Notes under the pieces: model-generated | Seen by the model: the letters and a program-made list of their open reading frames with translations, nothing else | Told to the model about the DNA's origin: nothing | Database searches by the model: none | Shown here: positions 6,444 to 7,968 of the stretch, piece after piece | How the letters are laid out: every line of letters starts with the position of its first letter | How positions within the stretch are numbered: position 1 is the stretch's first letter | From: JAGLRQ01 sp965369805 | GTDB lineage: Bacteria > Auribacterota > UBA6266 | Assembly: GCA_965369805.1 (NCBI GenBank) | Contig: CBDURG010000087.1 | Location: 1-7,968 of the forward strand | DNA: 7,968 nucleotides | Reading direction: 5' to 3' | Made by a program: the position numbers and the translations under genes

Positions 6444-7968
6444 CTATTCTTCCTCTACCCCATCATTTAATCCAACAGATGAAAGAACTTTATTAAAATC
6501 ATATTCATCAAGCTTTAATTCATTAATATAATCTTCCGCCGGTGACTGCATAAAATCTTTTACACACCTTATGGCTTCATCATAACCGGAAAATATCTGC
6601 AGGTTTTTACCAAAAAAATTCTTGAAGGTATCATGCAGTCCGTAAGACACAAAATCCGCGCAAAGACATAGATAAGGCAATCCGGAAACCGCAGCTTCAA
6701 ACGTGGATGTTGTAGGGCGGTCTAAAATTATTCCATCCACCTTCGAGAAATAGCCGCTTAAACGGCCGGTTTCAACCGAAATATTAGAATACTTTTCCTT
6801 TCCGTTAAAAGAAGGAATAATCGATTTGTCCGGCATATCCCAGTCTGTTTTCGGCTGTTTATAAATAAAATTACATTCTTTAACAGAAGCAAAATAATCA
6901 ATAATCTTTTTCTGGTATGTGTAGTACCAATCCACAGCATATGTCGGAACTGTTATAGACCTTCTGTAGCTTACAACTTTTGTAGGAACATATAGTATGG
7001 TTTTCTTTTTACTTTCCGGACGGCCCCTGTTCTTTTTGCTATAATTCGATTTAATACGTGAGAGGTAATGAGAAGACTGATAAACCTTACACGGTTTTAT
7101 AAACTCAAGCTTTTTGTTATCGGCATACATATTCTGTGAAAGAGGATCCGTGGTAAAATACACATCAAATGGATCAAGATCCGTAAGAGTAATAAGCTTA
7201 TCGAAATAGGCGTGAATTCCATGTTCAAAACATATGGTGTGTATTTTAAGTATCTTCGCCGCTAAAATTGCCCCTTTAACATGTTTGCCGGCACTACTGG
7301 TGGCTACCAATCTATCTATTCTCCTGGAATTAAAGAAATCCAGAAATTTTTTGGTGGAACAAATAATTTCAAAACAGGTTTTAATTACAAAATGTTTCAG
7401 ATAAGGGATAATCAAGGGCTTTACAGGCAGCCCGCATTTTTCTTCTACCCATTTGAATAATTCCACACTGTCGCAAATATTTTCTGCCGCTTTTTCACAC
7501 TCCTCATGGATATTTTTCAAAAAATTAGAATTTTTTTTATTAGACAAATCAATAACTTTGTTGTCAAGGAACCCGTTCAAAAATAATATTTCGTCATCAC
7601 TTAATGTAAAAACATCAAATCCCTTACCTATAAACCCCCTCAAGATTTCATCAATTTGATAGAGGCCCAAATGCAAAGATAGAATTTTCTCTCGCTTTTC
7701 ACTAGTAAAAAACCGGTTAAATTTTTTATATTTAACTATATAGCTCAAAGCTTTAACTATTTTAAATAATAGTTCAGATTTAGCCTTTAGGAAGTCCTTC
7801 CGGAGGATTAATGCTTTCTTTGATTGAACAGGCTGCTTTTTTATATCAAATTCAAGCGATTTCAAAGTCAGGACTGGGTTATTTTGCGAAACTATTTCTA
7901 AAATATCGTAAAGGAAATTATTTTTCTCATCTCTTATGAATGTTCGAGGGCATAGTTCCTTTTTTTCA
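6444..7968 (-). CDS. GT-B-like surface polysaccharide transferase, 5' end outside window
   Basis: The frame ends at TAG (6446-6444) and stays open to the right edge, giving 507 visible residues. A TTG at 7865 could be taken as a start, but the 34 codons before it (including ELCPRTFIRDEKNNFLYDIL) read as ordinary protein, so the true start is upstream of the window. The N-terminal half is Lys-rich and unfamiliar. The C-terminal half has the layout of transferases such as CDP-glycerol glycerophosphotransferases and capsule Kdo transferases: CFEHGIH (7212-7232) resembles their Gln-His-Gly motif, ILYVPT opens the second Rossmann half, FIYKQP resembles the conserved Lys-x-His-Pro strand, and DRPTTSTFEAAVSGLPYL (6669-6722) resembles the D-x-S-S/T-FEA-GxP nucleotide-binding segment. 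I see no membrane helix, so it is probably cytoplasmic or peripheral. It probably transfers a nucleotide-activated sugar or polyol phosphate. Given the neighbours, CMP-nonulosonic acid is a candidate donor, but no motif proves it. Confidence 0.75.
   Translation of the reverse strand, partial: EKKELCPRTFIRDEKNNFLYDILEIVSQNNPVLTLKSLEFDIKKQPVQSKKALILRKDFLKAKSELLFKIVKALSYIVKYKKFNRFFTSEKREKILSLHLGLYQIDEILRGFIGKGFDVFTLSDDEILFLNGFLDNKVIDLSNKKNSNFLKNIHEECEKAAENICDSVELFKWVEEKCGLPVKPLIIPYLKHFVIKTCFEIICSTKKFLDFFNSRRIDRLVATSSAGKHVKGAILAAKILKIHTICFEHGIHAYFDKLITLTDLDPFDVYFTTDPLSQNMYADNKKLEFIKPCKVYQSSHYLSRIKSNYSKKNRGRPESKKKTILYVPTKVVSYRRSITVPTYAVDWYYTYQKKIIDYFASVKECNFIYKQPKTDWDMPDKSIIPSFNGKEKYSNISVETGRLSGYFSKVDGIILDRPTTSTFEAAVSGLPYLCLCADFVSYGLHDTFKNFFGKNLQIFSGYDEAIRCVKDFMQSPAEDYINELKLDEYDFNKVLSSVGLNDGVEEE

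Larger units (their letters stand above)
1..7968 (-). other. Operon segment for nonulosonic-acid-containing surface glycan
   Basis: Seven genes run in one direction. Junctions in transcription order are: gap 12, gap 21, overlap 1, gap 4, overlap 14, gap 14 bases. No stem-loop followed by a T-run on the minus strand and no promoter-sized gap is present, so the genes are very likely co-transcribed from a promoter upstream of 7968. There is no stretch over 300 bases without a gene. Base composition is even across the genes by eye, giving no sign that any single gene was recently inserted. Confidence 0.8.

Noticed and set aside
6758..6940. Minus-strand frame of 60 codons inside the transferase gene
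   Set aside because: It is an out-of-frame alternative within a longer gene whose motifs continue across it.
7863..7865. TTG as start codon of the transferase
   Set aside because: The frame continues without a stop to the window edge with protein-like sequence, and no Shine-Dalgarno precedes the TTG.

Overview
The window is one tightly packed, single-direction gene block. Every credible gene lies on the minus strand, so transcription runs from base 7968 towards base 1. The largest gap between genes is about 21 bases, and three junctions have a 1-base overlap, a 4-base gap or a 14-base overlap. I see no promoter, terminator, RNA gene, repeat array or mobile element, so this looks like the interior of a longer operon cut at both ends.

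In transcription order the genes are: (1) a 5'-truncated, GT-B-like transferase of the surface-polysaccharide type (6444 to beyond 7968); (2) a Wzx-type polysaccharide flippase (4962-6431); (3) a short NeuB/SpsE-family nonulosonic acid synthase without the usual C-terminal SAF domain (4056-4940); (4) a fusion of an SpsF-type cytidylyltransferase with an SpsG/PseG-like domain (2335-4056); (5) and (6) two divergent ATP-grasp proteins (1161-2330 and 53-1174); (7) the first 12 codons of a protein that begins like a cobalamin-binding radical SAM enzyme (38 to before 1).

The reading that ties these together is a cell-surface glycan locus built around a nonulosonic (sialic, pseudaminic or legionaminic-like) acid. 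The PseG-like domain would release a free amino sugar from its UDP carrier, the synthase would condense it with phosphoenolpyruvate, and the cytidylyltransferase would activate the product with CMP. The transferase would use the activated sugar and the flippase would move the lipid-linked glycan across the membrane. The ATP-grasp pair and the possible radical SAM enzyme are natural candidates for decorating the sugar, but that is inference. Genes that would make the UDP-linked amino-sugar precursor are not in the window.

The DNA is moderately AT-rich (by eye, GC in the high 30s percent). The proteins are rich in Lys, Ile and Phe, and start codons are ATG with variable Shine-Dalgarno strength. 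This fits a bacterium, perhaps from an uncultured lineage such as Omnitrophota, but the sequence alone does not fix the taxonomy. The two most useful corrections to a naive gene call are that the ATP-grasp gene at 53 starts at 1174, not 1255, and that the gene at 6444 has no start in the window and runs off the right edge.
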